A stretch of 64,000 nt of DNA. Origin: Pseudoalteromonas sp. MMG007. GTDB lineage: Bacteria; Pseudomonadota; Gammaproteobacteria; Enterobacterales; Alteromonadaceae. The notes under the pieces are model-generated. The model had not been told where the DNA came from, ran no database searches, and saw only the letters and a program-made list of their open reading frames with translations. Both the position numbers and the translations under genes were made by a program. Positions 39,100 to 48,991 of the stretch are shown in pieces (position 1 is the stretch's first letter; the number at the start of each line of letters is the position of its first letter). The DNA lies in assembly GCF_018100985.1 (NCBI RefSeq), contig NZ_JAGJEI010000018.1, positions 1 through 64,000 of the forward strand. Reading direction: 5' to 3'.

Positions 39100-41184
39100 T
39101 TACTTAGCCGCTTTTTTCTCTTTTTCTGCAGCGATTACCGTTTCAGATACGTTAGCTGGACAAGGTGCATAGTGTGAGAACTCCATAGAGAACTGACCAC
39201 GACCTGATGTCATAGTGCGTAGTGAACCGATGTAACCGAACATTTCTGATAACGGTACGTCAGCTTTAATGCGAACGCCAGTTAAACCAGCTTCTTGGTC
39301 GCTTAGCATACCACGACGACGGTTAAGGTCACCGATTACGTCACCAACGTGATCTTCTGGCGTGAACACGTCAACTTTCATGATTGGCTCAAGAAGTTGT
39401 GCGCCCGCTTTAGGGATCGATTGACGGAAAGCGCCTTTAGCAGCGATTTCGAATGCGATTGCAGATGAATCCACGGCGTGGAAGCCACCGTCGAAAAGTT
39501 CTACTTCAACGTCAAGTACAGGGAAGCCAGCTAGCACACCTTCTTGCATCATTGATTTAAAGCCTTTCTCAACTGCAGGCCAGAATTCTTTAGGTACGTT
39601 ACCACCAACAACTGATGATGTGAACGTGAAGCCTGAACCCACTTCGCCTGGCTTGATGCGGTAATCAATTTTACCGAACTGACCAGAACCACCAGATTGT
39701 TTCTTATGCGTGTAGCTATCTTCGATTTCACGAGTGATAGTTTCACGGTAAGCAACCTGTGGTTGACCAACGATAAGGTCTACACCGTAAGTACGCTTAA
39801 GGATATCTACTTTGATATCTAAGTGAAGCTCACCCATACCTTTAAGGATAGTTTCGCCTGAATCTTCATCAGTCTCAACTTGGAAAGATGGATCTTCTGC
39901 AACCATTTTACCGATAGCAACACCCATTTTCTCATTACCGCCTTTATCTTTAGGCTGTACAGCAATCGAGATTACTGGAGTTGGGAATACCATTGGCTCA
40001 AGAGTTACTTTGTCTTTCGGATCACATAGAGTGTGACCAGTTTGTACGTTTTTCATGCCTACGATTGCAATGATGTCACCAGCTTGTGCGCTAGTTAACT
40101 CTTTACGTTCGTCAGCTTGCATCTCAACCATACGGCCAACACGCTCTGTTTTACCAGTAAACGAGTTAAGGATAGTATCACCCTTGTTAAGTTTACCTGA
40201 GTAAATACGTACGAATGTTAATGCACCAAAACGGTCATCCATGATTTTAAATGCTAATGCTTTAAATGTTTCATCAGCAGATACGATTGCATGGTCGCCA
40301 GTTTCGTTACCTTCTTCATCCATAAGAGGTTGAGGGTCAACTTCTGTAGGAGATGGTAAGTAATCAACAACAGCGTCAAGTACTAGTTGAACACCCTTGT
40401 TTTTAAATGCAGAACCACAGAACGTTGGGAAGAACGCAAGGTCACGAGTACCTTTACGGATACAACGCTTGATATCTTCTAAAGAAGGTACTTCACCTTC
40501 CATGTACGCTTCCATTAGGTCATCGTCTTGCTCTACAGCAGTTTCGATAAGCATTTCATGGTATTCTTCAGTTTTTTCTACCATATCTGCAGGAACGTCT
40601 GTGATTTCGTAGTTTTCTGGAAGACCAGTGTCATCCCAAACGTATGCTTTTTTAGTAAGAACGTCTACAACACCAACGAAGTCATCTTCAATACCGATTG
40701 GTAAAGTCATAACTAGTGGTACAGCACCAAGTACTTTACGTACTTGCTCAGTTACACGGTAAAAATCAGCACCCATACGGTCTAATTTGTTTACGAAGAT
40801 AATACGTGCAACTTCTGATTCGTTAGCGTAACGCCAGTTAGTTTCTGATTGTGGCTCAACACCACCAGAACCACAGAATACACCAACACCGCCGTCTAAT
40901 ACTTTAAGTGAACGGTAAACTTCAACTGTGAAGTCAACGTGTCCAGGAGTATCGATAACGTTGAAACGGTGATCTTTCCAGAAACAGCTTACTGCCGCAG
41001 ACTGGATAGTAATACCGCGCTCAGCTTCTTGATCCATGAAGTCAGTAGTAGATTCACCATCATGAACCTCACCTGTTTTATGGATAGTACCTGTAAGCTT
41101 CAGGATACGCTCAGTAGTAGTGGTTTTACCCGCATCAACGTGCGCGAAAATACCAATGTTTCTGTACTTCGATAAATCTGCCAT
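39100..41184 (-). CDS. fusA2: Elongation factor G, second paralogue (EF-G2 type)
   Basis: A 694-residue translational GTPase with G1 [16 protein letters not shown]3 DTPGHVDF, G4 NKLDRMGAD and the EF-G domains IV-V ([24 protein letters not shown]). It stands alone rather than in the rpsL-rpsG-fusA-tufA operon, and the N-terminus [15 protein letters not shown] with [28 protein letters not shown] differs from the canonical EF-G, so it is more likely the accessory EF-G2 found in Vibrio and Pseudomonas relatives. The canonical fusA is presumed elsewhere; that cannot be checked here. Confidence 0.85.
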   Translation of the reverse strand: MADLSKYRNIGIFAHVDAGKTTTTERILKLTGTIHKTGEVHDGESTTDFMDQEAERGITIQSAAVSCFWKDHRFNVIDTPGHVDFTVEVYRSLKVLDGGVGVFCGSGGVEPQSETNWRYANESEVARIIFVNKLDRMGADFYRVTEQVRKVLGAVPLVMTLPIGIEDDFVGVVDVLTKKAYVWDDTGLPENYEITDVPADMVEKTEEYHEMLIETAVEQDDDLMEAYMEGEVPSLEDIKRCIRKGTRDLAFFPTFCGSAFKNKGVQLVLDAVVDYLPSPTEVDPQPLMDEEGNETGDHAIVSADETFKALAFKIMDDRFGALTFVRIYSGKLNKGDTILNSFTGKTERVGRMVEMQADERKELTSAQAGDIIAIVGMKNVQTGHTLCDPKDKVTLEPMVFPTPVISIAVQPKDKGGNEKMGVAIGKMVAEDPSFQVETDEDSGETILKGMGELHLDIKVDILKRTYGVDLIVGQPQVAYRETITREIEDSYTHKKQSGGSGQFGKIDYRIKPGEVGSGFTFTSSVVGGNVPKEFWPAVEKGFKSMMQEGVLAGFPVLDVEVELFDGGFHAVDSSAIAFEIAAKGAFRQSIPKAGAQLLEPIMKVDVFTPEDHVGDVIGDLNRRRGMLSDQEAGLTGVRIKADVPLSEMFGYIGSLRTMTSGRGQFSMEFSHYAPCPANVSETVIAAEKEKKAAK

Positions 41185-41698
41185 TATTTTACTCTTAATA
41201 AAGTCGATAAATTATTCGGCGGGAGTATAGCATTACTTCAAGCGAACATCACCATACAAGTCGCTTAAAATGCAATCAATTCAATAAAATTTTTTTAGAT
41301 TTGAATGATGTACCAACTAAATAACACTGATTATTATATAAACCATTAAAACTATTATATTTTATTCTTAAAAACTGAGATTACAAAAGTGAGTTAATTA
41401 TTATCTTACTACGCTTATATCATGTGTGTTTGCTTTAACTTTCGTCAAGAAGTAATACATCAGCCTTTTATAAAATAACCAAAAGTAATTAATATTTGTA
41501 CATCTACCCTAATAATTTTCTTGTTATTTAAGCTGACAAAAATCCTCCTTGCTATAAATAGATAAACTGCTTTTTATATTAGCCCCGACTAAGTTACTTA
41601 TTAAAGTTTGTAATTAATAAAAAATATTTCTAAATATTCGTTTTTAAAAGTGCATAAAAAACAAACCAACTAAAATAAGAATTATTTGCATTTAGGTG
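41185..41698. other. Non-coding AT-rich spacer
   Basis: More than 500 bp upstream of the EF-G2 gene with no supported ORF. It probably holds the EF-G2 promoter on the minus strand near the right end of that gene. I recognise no other element before the promoter at 41699. Confidence 0.5.
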
Positions 41699-41735
41699 TT
41701 GACAGATAATTAAATCTAACTGATAATCAATATCA
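41699..41735 (+). promoter_or_regulatory. Strong promoter overlapped by a Fur box
   Basis: The -35 TTGACA (41699-41704), a 17-bp spacer and the -10 GATAAT (41722-41727) form a near-consensus sigma70 promoter. Overlapping the -10, TGATAATCAATATCA (41721-41735) matches the 7-1-7 Fur inverted repeat (TGATAAT-N-ATTATCA) at 13 of 14 symmetric positions. Iron-bound Fur would block this promoter. Confidence 0.8.
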
Positions 41736-41952
41736 ACAAGGCGGAATGCATACCCCTTGTTAAGGAATGAACTAATTTGTTTCTCGACCCTGAAACAACG
41801 TGTGGCGCACGTAAACAGCTATGGTTACTTGTTATGAACCGCAACGCCCCTTGATGTTGATGATGAGTAACCGCCCTACTATTTTACTTGCTACATTGCT
41901 CATATCGGTGACGGTAGATATGAAACTAAAAAAGCCCTTTCGGGCTTTTTTT
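41735..41952 (+). ncRNA. Candidate RyhB-like iron-responsive small RNA
   Basis: A stretch of about 218 nt without a convincing ORF, bounded by a Fur-box promoter and an intrinsic terminator (41928-41952, AAAAAAGCCC-TTTC-GGGCTTTTTTT). It contains ACATTGCTCATATC at 41893-41906, close to the RyhB core of enteric bacteria (GACATTGCTCACATTGC), which pairs with sodB, sdhC and other mRNAs. Its length resembles the long RyhB of Vibrio rather than the 90-nt E. coli form. In low iron it would be expected to repress iron-using proteins with Hfq. The start, length and targets are inferred. Confidence 0.75.
41928..41952. terminator. Intrinsic terminator of the small RNA (bidirectional)
   Basis: The hairpin AAAAAAGCCC/GGGCTTTTTTT with loop TTTC ends the plus-strand RNA; the matching A-run also allows termination of the minus-strand GTPase gene. 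Confidence 0.88.
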
Positions 41953-41995
41953 ATGTCTGAAATTTGGTGAGTCGCTTACTCACATAAATTTCCCA

Positions 41996-42940
41996 TTAAC
42001 GGCGGTTTTTTCGGGCGCGTGCACGGCGCTGTTTTTTCTCTTCTTCTTTAGCTGCTTTTTTAGCTTCTGCTGCGGCTCGTAATCCTGCTACCATAATTTC
42101 TTCCTCTTCACGCATGGCAGGGGTTTCCATGGTGATGCGGCCAATAATGCCATCACGAAGTTCGTTAATTAGTATTTCAGACATTTTGTACGTGTCTATT
42201 TGATTACCACCTCGAATACAGCCACGCTTTTTACCGGCCATTTCTACAAATTCCCAGTCACTTTCTGGCAGTTCGGCAATTTTATAGCGTGCTTTTAAAA
42301 GCTCTGGGTATGCACGTAGTAAATACTCAGCGGTGTAACTTGCTACTTCTTCGTATTCCAGCGCTGTGTCGCGTATTGCACCAGTGGCACCTAAACGATA
42401 ACCCGAATTTTCGTTCTCTACTTTAGGCCAAAGCATTCCTGGTGTGTCGTAAAGCATAATGCCATCTTCAAGCTTAATGCGTTGCTGCGCTTTAGTAACT
42501 GCAGGCTCATTACCTGTTTTTGCCACTATACGCCCAGCTAATACATTAATTAATGTAGATTTACCGACGTTTGGAATACCCATTATCATGGCTTTAATCT
42601 GCTTATCAGCACCTACTTTGTGCGGCACGAGCTTTTTACACAGCTCGTTAATACGGTGTACTTCAGCAGCTTTATCATGCCCAAAAGCAATGGCTTTAAC
42701 GCCACTTTCTTGCTCAAAGTAATCTTTCCACGCTTGGGTCATTTTAGGATCGGCTAAATCAGCCTTATTTAATATTTTGATGACCGGTTTGCCTTCGCGC
42801 AAAGTTGTCACCATTGGATTTTCGCTACTATAAGGAATGCGTGCATCTAGCACTTCAATGATCACATCCATTTGTGGCATTATTTCTTTAATTTCATTTC
42901 GGGCTTTATTCATGTGCCCAGGGAACCACTGGATAGCCAT
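41996..42940 (-). CDS. Circularly permuted ribosome biogenesis GTPase (YlqF/RbgA family)
   Basis: 314 residues with the permuted order G4 (ILNKADLAD, near 57), G1 (GIPNVGKSTLINVL, near 120) and G3 (LYDTPGMLWP). The N-terminus MAIQWFPGHMNKA is the family hallmark. In Firmicutes RbgA matures the 50S subunit; the role in gammaproteobacteria is less studied. The C-terminal tail (AAKEEEKKQRRARARKNRR) is strongly basic, fitting RNA binding. Confidence 0.88.
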   Translation of the reverse strand: MAIQWFPGHMNKARNEIKEIMPQMDVIIEVLDARIPYSSENPMVTTLREGKPVIKILNKADLADPKMTQAWKDYFEQESGVKAIAFGHDKAAEVHRINELCKKLVPHKVGADKQIKAMIMGIPNVGKSTLINVLAGRIVAKTGNEPAVTKAQQRIKLEDGIMLYDTPGMLWPKVENENSGYRLGATGAIRDTALEYEEVASYTAEYLLRAYPELLKARYKIAELPESDWEFVEMAGKKRGCIRGGNQIDTYKMSEILINELRDGIIGRITMETPAMREEEEIMVAGLRAAAEAKKAAKEEEKKQRRARARKNRR

Positions 42941-43031
42941 TTTTAACTCCTAACATATAATTTGACGCTATTTTAACTGGCAATTCATTTAATTGCGCTA
43001 TACTGGGGCAAATTTTTTCAGATTAGACATT

Positions 43032-43568
43032 ATGGCTCTTAAATCTACCATTATTAAAGCGCAATTATCGCTAAGCGATATGGATCGTTACGTGTACCAA
43101 GATTTTAATTTAACCTTGGCGCAGCACCCCTCAGAAACAGATCAACGCTTGATGATTCGCTTACTCGCTTTTGCGCTAAATAGTTGTGATGGTTTAGAAT
43201 TTACTAAAGGGCTAAGTGCTGATGATGAACCTGAGCTTTGGCATGTAAACTACAGTGAAGAAATAGAGCTGTGGATTGAGCTTGGGCTGCCGGATGAAAA
43301 ACGTCTCAAAAAAGCCTGCAATAAATCTAAAAAAGTGGTGCTTTATACTTACGGCGAAAATAATCAAACAATTTGGTGGCAAAAGCATCAGCCTAAGTTA
43401 TACGAATTTAAAAACTTAAGCATTTTTAGCCTCGATTATGCAGCTACTCAAGCATTAGCCGATTTAGTTGATCGAAATATAAAACTCACTATTACCGTAC
43501 AAGATGGTGAAGTATGGGTAAGCACCGATACAGCTAATATTGAAATTAAGCCGCAGCAATTAATGTAA
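43032..43568 (+). CDS. yaeQ: YaeQ family protein
   Basis: About 178 residues from ATG 43032 (MALKSTIIKAQLSLSDMDRY). YaeQ proteins have a PD-(D/E)XK nuclease-like fold; E. coli YaeQ was linked to RfaH-related phenotypes, but its biochemical role is unclear. The motif ETDQRLMIRLLAFAL and the C-terminal WVSTDTANIEIKP are conserved in the family. The 5' part upstream of 43032 is not family-like. Confidence 0.88.
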   Translation: MALKSTIIKAQLSLSDMDRYVYQDFNLTLAQHPSETDQRLMIRLLAFALNSCDGLEFTKGLSADDEPELWHVNYSEEIELWIELGLPDEKRLKKACNKSKKVVLYTYGENNQTIWWQKHQPKLYEFKNLSIFSLDYAATQALADLVDRNIKLTITVQDGEVWVSTDTANIEIKPQQLM

Positions 43569-43589
43569 TAACCATAAATTAGAGGGCCT

Positions 43590-44195
43590 ATGAAAGTTAA
43601 ACACGTTATTGTTTTGCATGGTTTGTATATGTCTGGCTTTGTTATGCGCCCTCTTTGCTCGCGCCTTGAAGAATCAGGGATGACTGTACTCAATATTACC
43701 TACAATACGCTTGACCCAAACCTCGAAGCCCTATTTGAACAAATTGATACGTTTATTGGCGACGAACCCTCAGCGCTGGTATGTCACTCTATGGGTGGAT
43801 TAATTGCACGCGCTTATTTAGAAGCAAGTTCAGCAGCTAGCCACTATGTATCTAAAGTTATTACCTTAGGTACCCCGCACAAAGGTAGTCATATTGCGCA
43901 AAAAATGAAGCAAAAAGGATTTGAATCATTTTTAAAAAATAGCGTGGAATTTTTATTAACTAAAAATGGTAATTGGCCCTTTAAAGCCAAACTTTATAGT
44001 ATTGCCGGCGACTTGCCTATTGGGCTAATGCCATTAATCGTTAAAGGCAGTCAATCAGACGGCACCGTATTACTCGATGAGACTAAACTAAAAGGTATGG
44101 CTGAACATAAAGTGTTTCATTTAAGCCATACCAGTATGATTTATTCACGCCAAGTGCTCGATTATATTTTAAAATGTTTAAGTGAGAATGATTAG
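43590..44195 (+). CDS. Alpha/beta-hydrolase, lipase-like
   Basis: 201 residues. VIVLHGLYMSG is the oxyanion-hole HG motif, and CHSMGGLIARAYLE carries the nucleophile Ser. A likely catalytic Asp is in GSQSDGTV and a His in HTSMI near the C-terminus. No signal peptide, so it acts in the cytoplasm; the substrate is unknown (esterase/acyl hydrolase type). It starts 21 bp after yaeQ and is probably co-transcribed with it; the stop overlaps the convergent small membrane protein by 4 bp. Confidence 0.82.
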   Translation: MKVKHVIVLHGLYMSGFVMRPLCSRLEESGMTVLNITYNTLDPNLEALFEQIDTFIGDEPSALVCHSMGGLIARAYLEASSAASHYVSKVITLGTPHKGSHIAQKMKQKGFESFLKNSVEFLLTKNGNWPFKAKLYSIAGDLPIGLMPLIVKGSQSDGTVLLDETKLKGMAEHKVFHLSHTSMIYSRQVLDYILKCLSEND

Positions 44196-44401
44196 CCCTC
44201 TGCATTGGCTGCTATTTTATAACTAATTAAAAATACGATACCTAAAATTAGCGGTATTGGGGCTGCAATATAGCCAAACGTATCTGAGTTTGCCAAACTT
44301 GCCCCTGCTAAATGCGCTACTAACCCAAGTACAAATGTGATGACTGCAATTCCTACTACGATTAACTCTGCTTTATTTTGTTTAGCTGTTTTTGCATGCA
44401 T
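44192..44401 (-). CDS. Small two-helix membrane protein
   Basis: 69 residues: a polar N-terminus (MHAKTAKQNKAE), helix about 13-34 (LIVVGIAVITFVLGLVAHLA), then a second helix about 43-62 (YIAAPIPLILGIVFLISYKI). A ribosome-binding site GGAGA lies just upstream of ATG 44401. Function unknown; I do not recognise the family. Confidence 0.65.
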   Translation of the reverse strand: MHAKTAKQNKAELIVVGIAVITFVLGLVAHLAGASLANSDTFGYIAAPIPLILGIVFLISYKIAANAEG

Positions 44402-44737
44402 GTTATCTCTCCTAATTATTTAGACAGCATTATTATGCGCCGTTAGGATGGATGATTTTTGACCTAAACCAATAAAAAAATAGCTAAGTTATTACCTTGA
44501 ATAAAGCTTGTTTTAGATCATGATTTATATACTTTTGAGTTTTATTTACTTTTGAGGGGTAGTATTTTTATTAATCAGTCCCACTTCTATTAATAGTCTA
44601 AAGTGAATACACATATCAAAAATAACTAATAGATAAAAGCTATTAGATAGATAAATTTATACGATTTTACTAATTTATAAAAATTAGTAATACTTATTCA
44701 CAAGTTCACAAATCAACGGTTATTCAAGGAGCAAGTT
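44402..44737. other. Intergenic region upstream of dps
   Basis: About 336 bp between the divergent small membrane gene and dps. It is very AT-rich and presumably carries the dps promoter; no OxyR, Fur or IHF site could be called with confidence. Confidence 0.4.
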
Positions 44738-45211
44738 ATGTCACATGTAAACGCAATAGGTCTAAACAGTGCTAAAAGTGATGACATTGTAAAATCACTC
44801 AATACGCTATTAAGCAGCTACCAAATTCAGTATATGAATGCGCGTGGTTTTCACTGGAATATTAAAGGCCGTAACTTTTTTGAACTACATGTTAAGTTTG
44901 AAGAAATTTATAACTTACTACTTTTGAAGGTAGATGAAGTTGCAGAACGTATTTTAACGTTAGATGGCGCCCCACTACACGCGTTTTCTGATTACCTTGA
45001 GGTAAGTAAAATTAAAGAAGCTAAAGGTATCAGTGACGGTGTAACAGCTGTAGAAAACCTTTTAGCTGGTTACAGCACATTAATCCACATGCAGCGCGAT
45101 ATTTTAAACCAAGCTAGCGACGCAGAAGATGAAGGCACAGCCTCACTAATGAGCGATTACATCTCAGAACAAGAAAAACTGGTTTGGATGTTAAAAGCTT
45201 ACTTAGATTAA
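44738..45211 (+). CDS. dps: Dps family ferroxidase / DNA-protecting protein
   Basis: 157-residue four-helix ferritin-like protein. The ferroxidase residues are in NARGFHWNIKGRNFFELH and FEEIYNLLLLKVDEVAERILTLDG. Dps dodecamers oxidise and store iron with peroxide and may bind DNA. The ribosome-binding site AAGGAG is good. Its N-terminus has few lysines, so DNA binding may be weak. Confidence 0.9.
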   Translation: MSHVNAIGLNSAKSDDIVKSLNTLLSSYQIQYMNARGFHWNIKGRNFFELHVKFEEIYNLLLLKVDEVAERILTLDGAPLHAFSDYLEVSKIKEAKGISDGVTAVENLLAGYSTLIHMQRDILNQASDAEDEGTASLMSDYISEQEKLVWMLKAYLD

Positions 45212-45312
45212 GCGAGTAGAAAAAGCCCTCAATGAAGAGGGCTACAAATAGGGATAAATCGTTAAATAATTAATCGATTCGGTTACTATATTAGCTGGCT
45301 CCCAATACCAAG

Positions 45313-45343
45313 CAACGCCCCTGTTACCAGTGGCGTTGTTTTT
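45313..45343 (+). terminator. Terminator-like hairpin downstream of dps
   Basis: The 7-bp stem CAACGCC/GGCGTTG has a 12-nt loop and is followed by TTTTTGG on the plus strand, about 100 bp after dps. Confidence 0.55.
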
Positions 45344-45740
45344 GGTTTAAGCGGGTATAGTGCTTATATACAGTTATGAATAGCATAGTAACTTCATCAT
45401 ACCTAGCGCAATAATACCCTTAAATAAACGCAGCAGAATCTTAGTAATACTCTTATTTAAGAATAGTCTTTTCCCATCGAGTCGCTTTGCGGGTAAAAAT
45501 ATTATCAACACATATTTTATCCAACAAAAACTTATTTATGCTGAACAAAAGGTTCCGTAATAATTACTAAATTACTACATATTTTCTTTCTATATTTGCA
45601 TTAAAAATTAGCTTTAACCTCGCTGTTGAATATTAGGTTGTAGCCTAGAGTAGAGTTATTAAATACAGTGGTTAAGATGGGGTAGGGGGAATTAATCGTC
45701 TGATTCTAATGTAGTCATTTTAGCAACAACCAGTACAAAT

Positions 45741-45763
45741 AAGGGGCGAGTTAATCGCCCCTA
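45741..45763 (-). terminator. Terminator of the TonB-dependent receptor gene
   Basis: On the minus strand the stem GGGGCGA/TCGCCCC is followed by TTATTTGT, 50 bp beyond the receptor's stop codon. Confidence 0.75.
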
Positions 45764-45812
45764 GCATAACGTAAATCAAGCTAATGATTTTAATGAGCTA
45801 TATTTACTAAAA

Positions 45813-48752
45813 TTAAAAGTTAATACTAAAGTTAGCAAAAAAGCGTCGACCTATCGCATCATAAATAGCTTCATTACTACCACTAGCAGAAATATATGCT
45901 GGAGGTAACTTATCAGTTACATTGCGAAGGCCAAAATCTACACGCGCATTATCAAGTACATTGTAACTTGCTGAAATATCATGCGTGACTATAGAGCCAA
46001 CGTAACCAGGCTGTAAATCCTCTTCGATATCTCCATCTGGTGATAAATCAAAGCGCGCAGAACGGTCAGTATAGCGAGTAGTCCAATTAAGCGTTAGATC
46101 GTTATATTTATACACAGCAGAGAAACGTGCTTGCCATTCTGGATCACCAACCTCACCGTCTTCAACATTTACTGTATCTGGGCGACTTTGAAATTCGAAC
46201 ACATCAAGCTCAAGAAGATGATTCACAAATAAATTGAACTTCAAATCACCTTCTAGTGAGTAATCAGTTAAGTTCATATCGTAATCAAAATCAGCTTCTA
46301 TACCTCTTGTTGTTATTGAGGCTGCATTTAAATAACCTGAACGAACTAAAGTTATATCGTTGCTAGCTGAATCACGATCAACTTGCGAACAAAACGCCGC
46401 ATCAGGACCACCCGCAGCATCAACACAGTTATCAATAACACTTTGTGCAGAAATGAAAGAAATTGCATCTTCTATTTCAATATCATAGTAATCAACAGTT
46501 AATGAAAAATTTTCAAAAAAGCTCGGAGTCCATACAACACCAGCAGTTAGCGATGTTGATGTTTCTGACTCTAGTTCAGGATTACCACCGCTAAGAACAT
46601 CAATACTTACATTATCGTTAGCTTGAAAGCCTGCACCTATATTTAATGCCGCACAGTTAGCTGTTCTATTTGGGTTGTTATCTATACGATCTGCATCACA
46701 AGGATCTGCAATATTATCAAAACCAGGTGATACTGGATCGAAAGCTTCGGTAATGTTTGGTGCACGAACAGCTTGTCCATATGTACCACGTATACGAACA
46801 TCATCTACTGGACGATATAGTAAGCCAACTTTCCATGCGTCAGCTGTACCAGCGTGAGAATAATCAGCCGTCCTGTATGCAGCATCAATACTTAACTCTT
46901 TTGCAAAAGAAACATCTGCTAATAAAGGTAAATTTACTTCAATAAATGCTTCAGTAACATCAAATTCACCATATGCATCAGGTGTGGCCGCATTTGATAA
47001 AAATCCTGCTTTTGTGAATTCATCAGTAATACTTTCTGAAGTCTCTTCTCTGTATTCAAAACCTGTGGCCAAACCAATTGCACCACCTTGAAGCTCAAAA
47101 AATTCACCTGTATCAAATGTTACACTACCACCAATAAATTCTTGGGTGATCGTATCTGTGCGTGTTACATCTGCTGATACATAATCTTTGGCAGCCGCTG
47201 ATGCTTGATCAAAGCCAAAAGCATTATATGGCGTACAAGCATCACCATTTACACTAGCTGGATCGCTATAGCCTTCACCTTGTAAGCTAGGTACCTGACT
47301 ACGACATGCAGCTTCACCTGTAGCAGGATCAATAACAGCATCAAGTGCCGCGACTAAATTATCTGGAATTAAATCGTTAAGTGTTTTACGTCGATTATCT
47401 GTTTGGCCGTAAACATAGTAAAAGTCATAGTCAAAATCTGTTTCACTTAGAGTAAAAAAGCCTTTAAACCCTGTAACAACGCGAAATAATTCTCGCTCAT
47501 TGTCAGCACTACGATTTCCGAGTTCACCAAAAAACTTAGACATCGCAACGCTAGTCGTACCTTCGCTAAGTAATTGTTGGCGAAGATTACTATCTAAATA
47601 TGGATTATCTGCAACATTAATCGAAATATCACCAAATTGAAATGAAGGTTGAAATTGTTGTTCAATTTCAGAGCGAACAAACTTAAAGTCGCTATAGAAT
47701 GTATGATTATCAGTAAGGTTATAATTTAATGTCGAACCAAGTGTTAACTTTTCAAGCTCAGGTAATACGTTTTCATAATCTTGTGTATTAGCACAAAACT
47801 CACATCCATCAGGGAAGTTACCAAAAGCAAAACTTCCACTCGCTTCACGTGCAGGCATTAACTCTGCTACGCCACTATTATTAAAAGTATAGATACTTCC
47901 ATCAGCGCCAAATGGGTTAATTACACCATTCTCACTTATTCTTTCCGAAAGCACATTCGGGACCGTAAGACGATCAGGGATACCATCATTTTCCCCAGTA
48001 TTTAATGGGTTATCTACAGTACCGTAAGCATTTGTTTGGCGTAAGTCATTTGCCAAAACCTGGCGTACTCTATCTTGGCCTGCAAAGAAAGTAATGTTAC
48101 CTTTACCACCCGCAATATCAGTACCTGCAACAACACTGAAACTATGATTTTCAGTACCAACCCCCTCCGTAGAGTTACCTACAGACGCATTAAACTGTAA
48201 ACCGTCAAAATTATCTTTCAAAATAACATTAACTACACCAGATACCGCATCAGAACCATAGATAGCAGATGCACCACCCGTAATAATTTCTACTCTTTCT
48301 ATTAAAGCTGAAGGTATCGTATTTAAATCTACTTGCGATGAACCTGGAGCACCTGCAACATGACGCTTACCATTTACTAAAACTAGTGTTCTTGCGGCCC
48401 CTAAACGTCTTAAGTCAGCAGAACTAACGCCTGCTGCTGCATTACTATCGTTATTGCCAACTAAGGTATCTGTTGCACCTATTGATGGTAATTCAGCTAA
48501 AATACTACCTAGATCTGGAGTACCGCCTTTAGCAATATCTTCCGCTGTAATTGTAACAATAGGCGCTGGTTGGGAAAGCTTTGCTTTGCTAATTCGAGAA
48601 CCGGTTACTTGAATACGTTCAACCTTTTCAAGCTCTTCATCTTCTGCTGCAAAGCCTTGAAACGAAAATCCAGCCAGTATTGCACCACTTAGAGCAACGG
48701 TTAGTGACGATTTTTTGAATGACCGAGCACCTGTCTTGTTTATTTTTTTCAT
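45813..48752 (-). CDS. TonB-dependent outer-membrane receptor
   Basis: 979 residues: signal peptide (about 1-35), a TonB-box-like VERIQVTGSRI near 44-55, a plug domain (GSILAELPSIGATDTLVG, RTLVLVNGKRHVAG, VEIITGGASAIYGSDAVSGVVNVI) and a beta barrel ending in aromatic FSINF, which fits BAM recognition. It belongs to the large Alteromonadales receptor group that imports peptides, glycans or other large nutrients rather than classical siderophores; the substrate cannot be told. A LytTR regulator is encoded divergently, which may control it. Confidence 0.92.
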   Translation of the reverse strand: MKKINKTGARSFKKSSLTVALSGAILAGFSFQGFAAEDEELEKVERIQVTGSRISKAKLSQPAPIVTITAEDIAKGGTPDLGSILAELPSIGATDTLVGNNDSNAAAGVSSADLRRLGAARTLVLVNGKRHVAGAPGSSQVDLNTIPSALIERVEIITGGASAIYGSDAVSGVVNVILKDNFDGLQFNASVGNSTEGVGTENHSFSVVAGTDIAGGKGNITFFAGQDRVRQVLANDLRQTNAYGTVDNPLNTGENDGIPDRLTVPNVLSERISENGVINPFGADGSIYTFNNSGVAELMPAREASGSFAFGNFPDGCEFCANTQDYENVLPELEKLTLGSTLNYNLTDNHTFYSDFKFVRSEIEQQFQPSFQFGDISINVADNPYLDSNLRQQLLSEGTTSVAMSKFFGELGNRSADNERELFRVVTGFKGFFTLSETDFDYDFYYVYGQTDNRRKTLNDLIPDNLVAALDAVIDPATGEAACRSQVPSLQGEGYSDPASVNGDACTPYNAFGFDQASAAAKDYVSADVTRTDTITQEFIGGSVTFDTGEFFELQGGAIGLATGFEYREETSESITDEFTKAGFLSNAATPDAYGEFDVTEAFIEVNLPLLADVSFAKELSIDAAYRTADYSHAGTADAWKVGLLYRPVDDVRIRGTYGQAVRAPNITEAFDPVSPGFDNIADPCDADRIDNNPNRTANCAALNIGAGFQANDNVSIDVLSGGNPELESETSTSLTAGVVWTPSFFENFSLTVDYYDIEIEDAISFISAQSVIDNCVDAAGGPDAAFCSQVDRDSASNDITLVRSGYLNAASITTRGIEADFDYDMNLTDYSLEGDLKFNLFVNHLLELDVFEFQSRPDTVNVEDGEVGDPEWQARFSAVYKYNDLTLNWTTRYTDRSARFDLSPDGDIEEDLQPGYVGSIVTHDISASYNVLDNARVDFGLRNVTDKLPPAYISASGSNEAIYDAIGRRFFANFSINF

Positions 48753-48991
48753 ATTAACCCCCCTGAATTGTTATTTTTGTAACTAGTTGGTTACAAGAAT
48801 TGCAACATTAAGGGGAATAAATATAAGACTCTACAAGGTTTATTCAGACGGCTTTTTATTTGGTGTAAAGGGCAGGTTTGGTGGGGTAAAAGACTTCTTG
48901 TTTTATTTTTATTAATAAAAAATAACTTTTGGTCACATATTTTCTCAAATACACGGTCTTTATTATTATAGACAGCAGGAGATACATTATA
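48753..48991. promoter_or_regulatory. Divergent promoter region of the TonB receptor and LytTR gene
   Basis: About 239 bp shared by two divergent genes. The LytTR gene's AGGAG is at 48976-48980. A GGGGGGTT-type ribosome-binding site precedes the receptor. Operator repeats for a LytTR protein were not clearly visible. Confidence 0.4.

Larger units (their letters stand above)
45212..45812. other. Long intergenic region with hairpins between dps and the TonB receptor
   Basis: About 600 bp with no supported ORF. It holds a stem AGCCCTC-AATGA-GAGGGCT (45224-45243), a terminator-like hairpin CAACGCC/GGCGTTG followed by TTTTTGG (45313-45343, plus strand), and the minus-strand terminator at 45741-45763. 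The rest looks empty. The plus-strand hairpin may end dps read-through or a small RNA. Confidence 0.5.

Noticed and set aside
41185..41698. Possible hidden gene in the EF-G2 upstream gap
   Set aside because: No ORF with ribosome-binding site or codon bias; the AT-rich sequence gives only short frames.
46675..47116. Short ORFs inside the TonB receptor gene
   Set aside because: Antisense and out-of-frame shadows of the receptor coding sequence.
45813..48752. Siderophore receptor assignment for the TonB protein
   Set aside because: No siderophore genes or Fur box nearby and the domain features suit general nutrient receptors, so no substrate is assigned.
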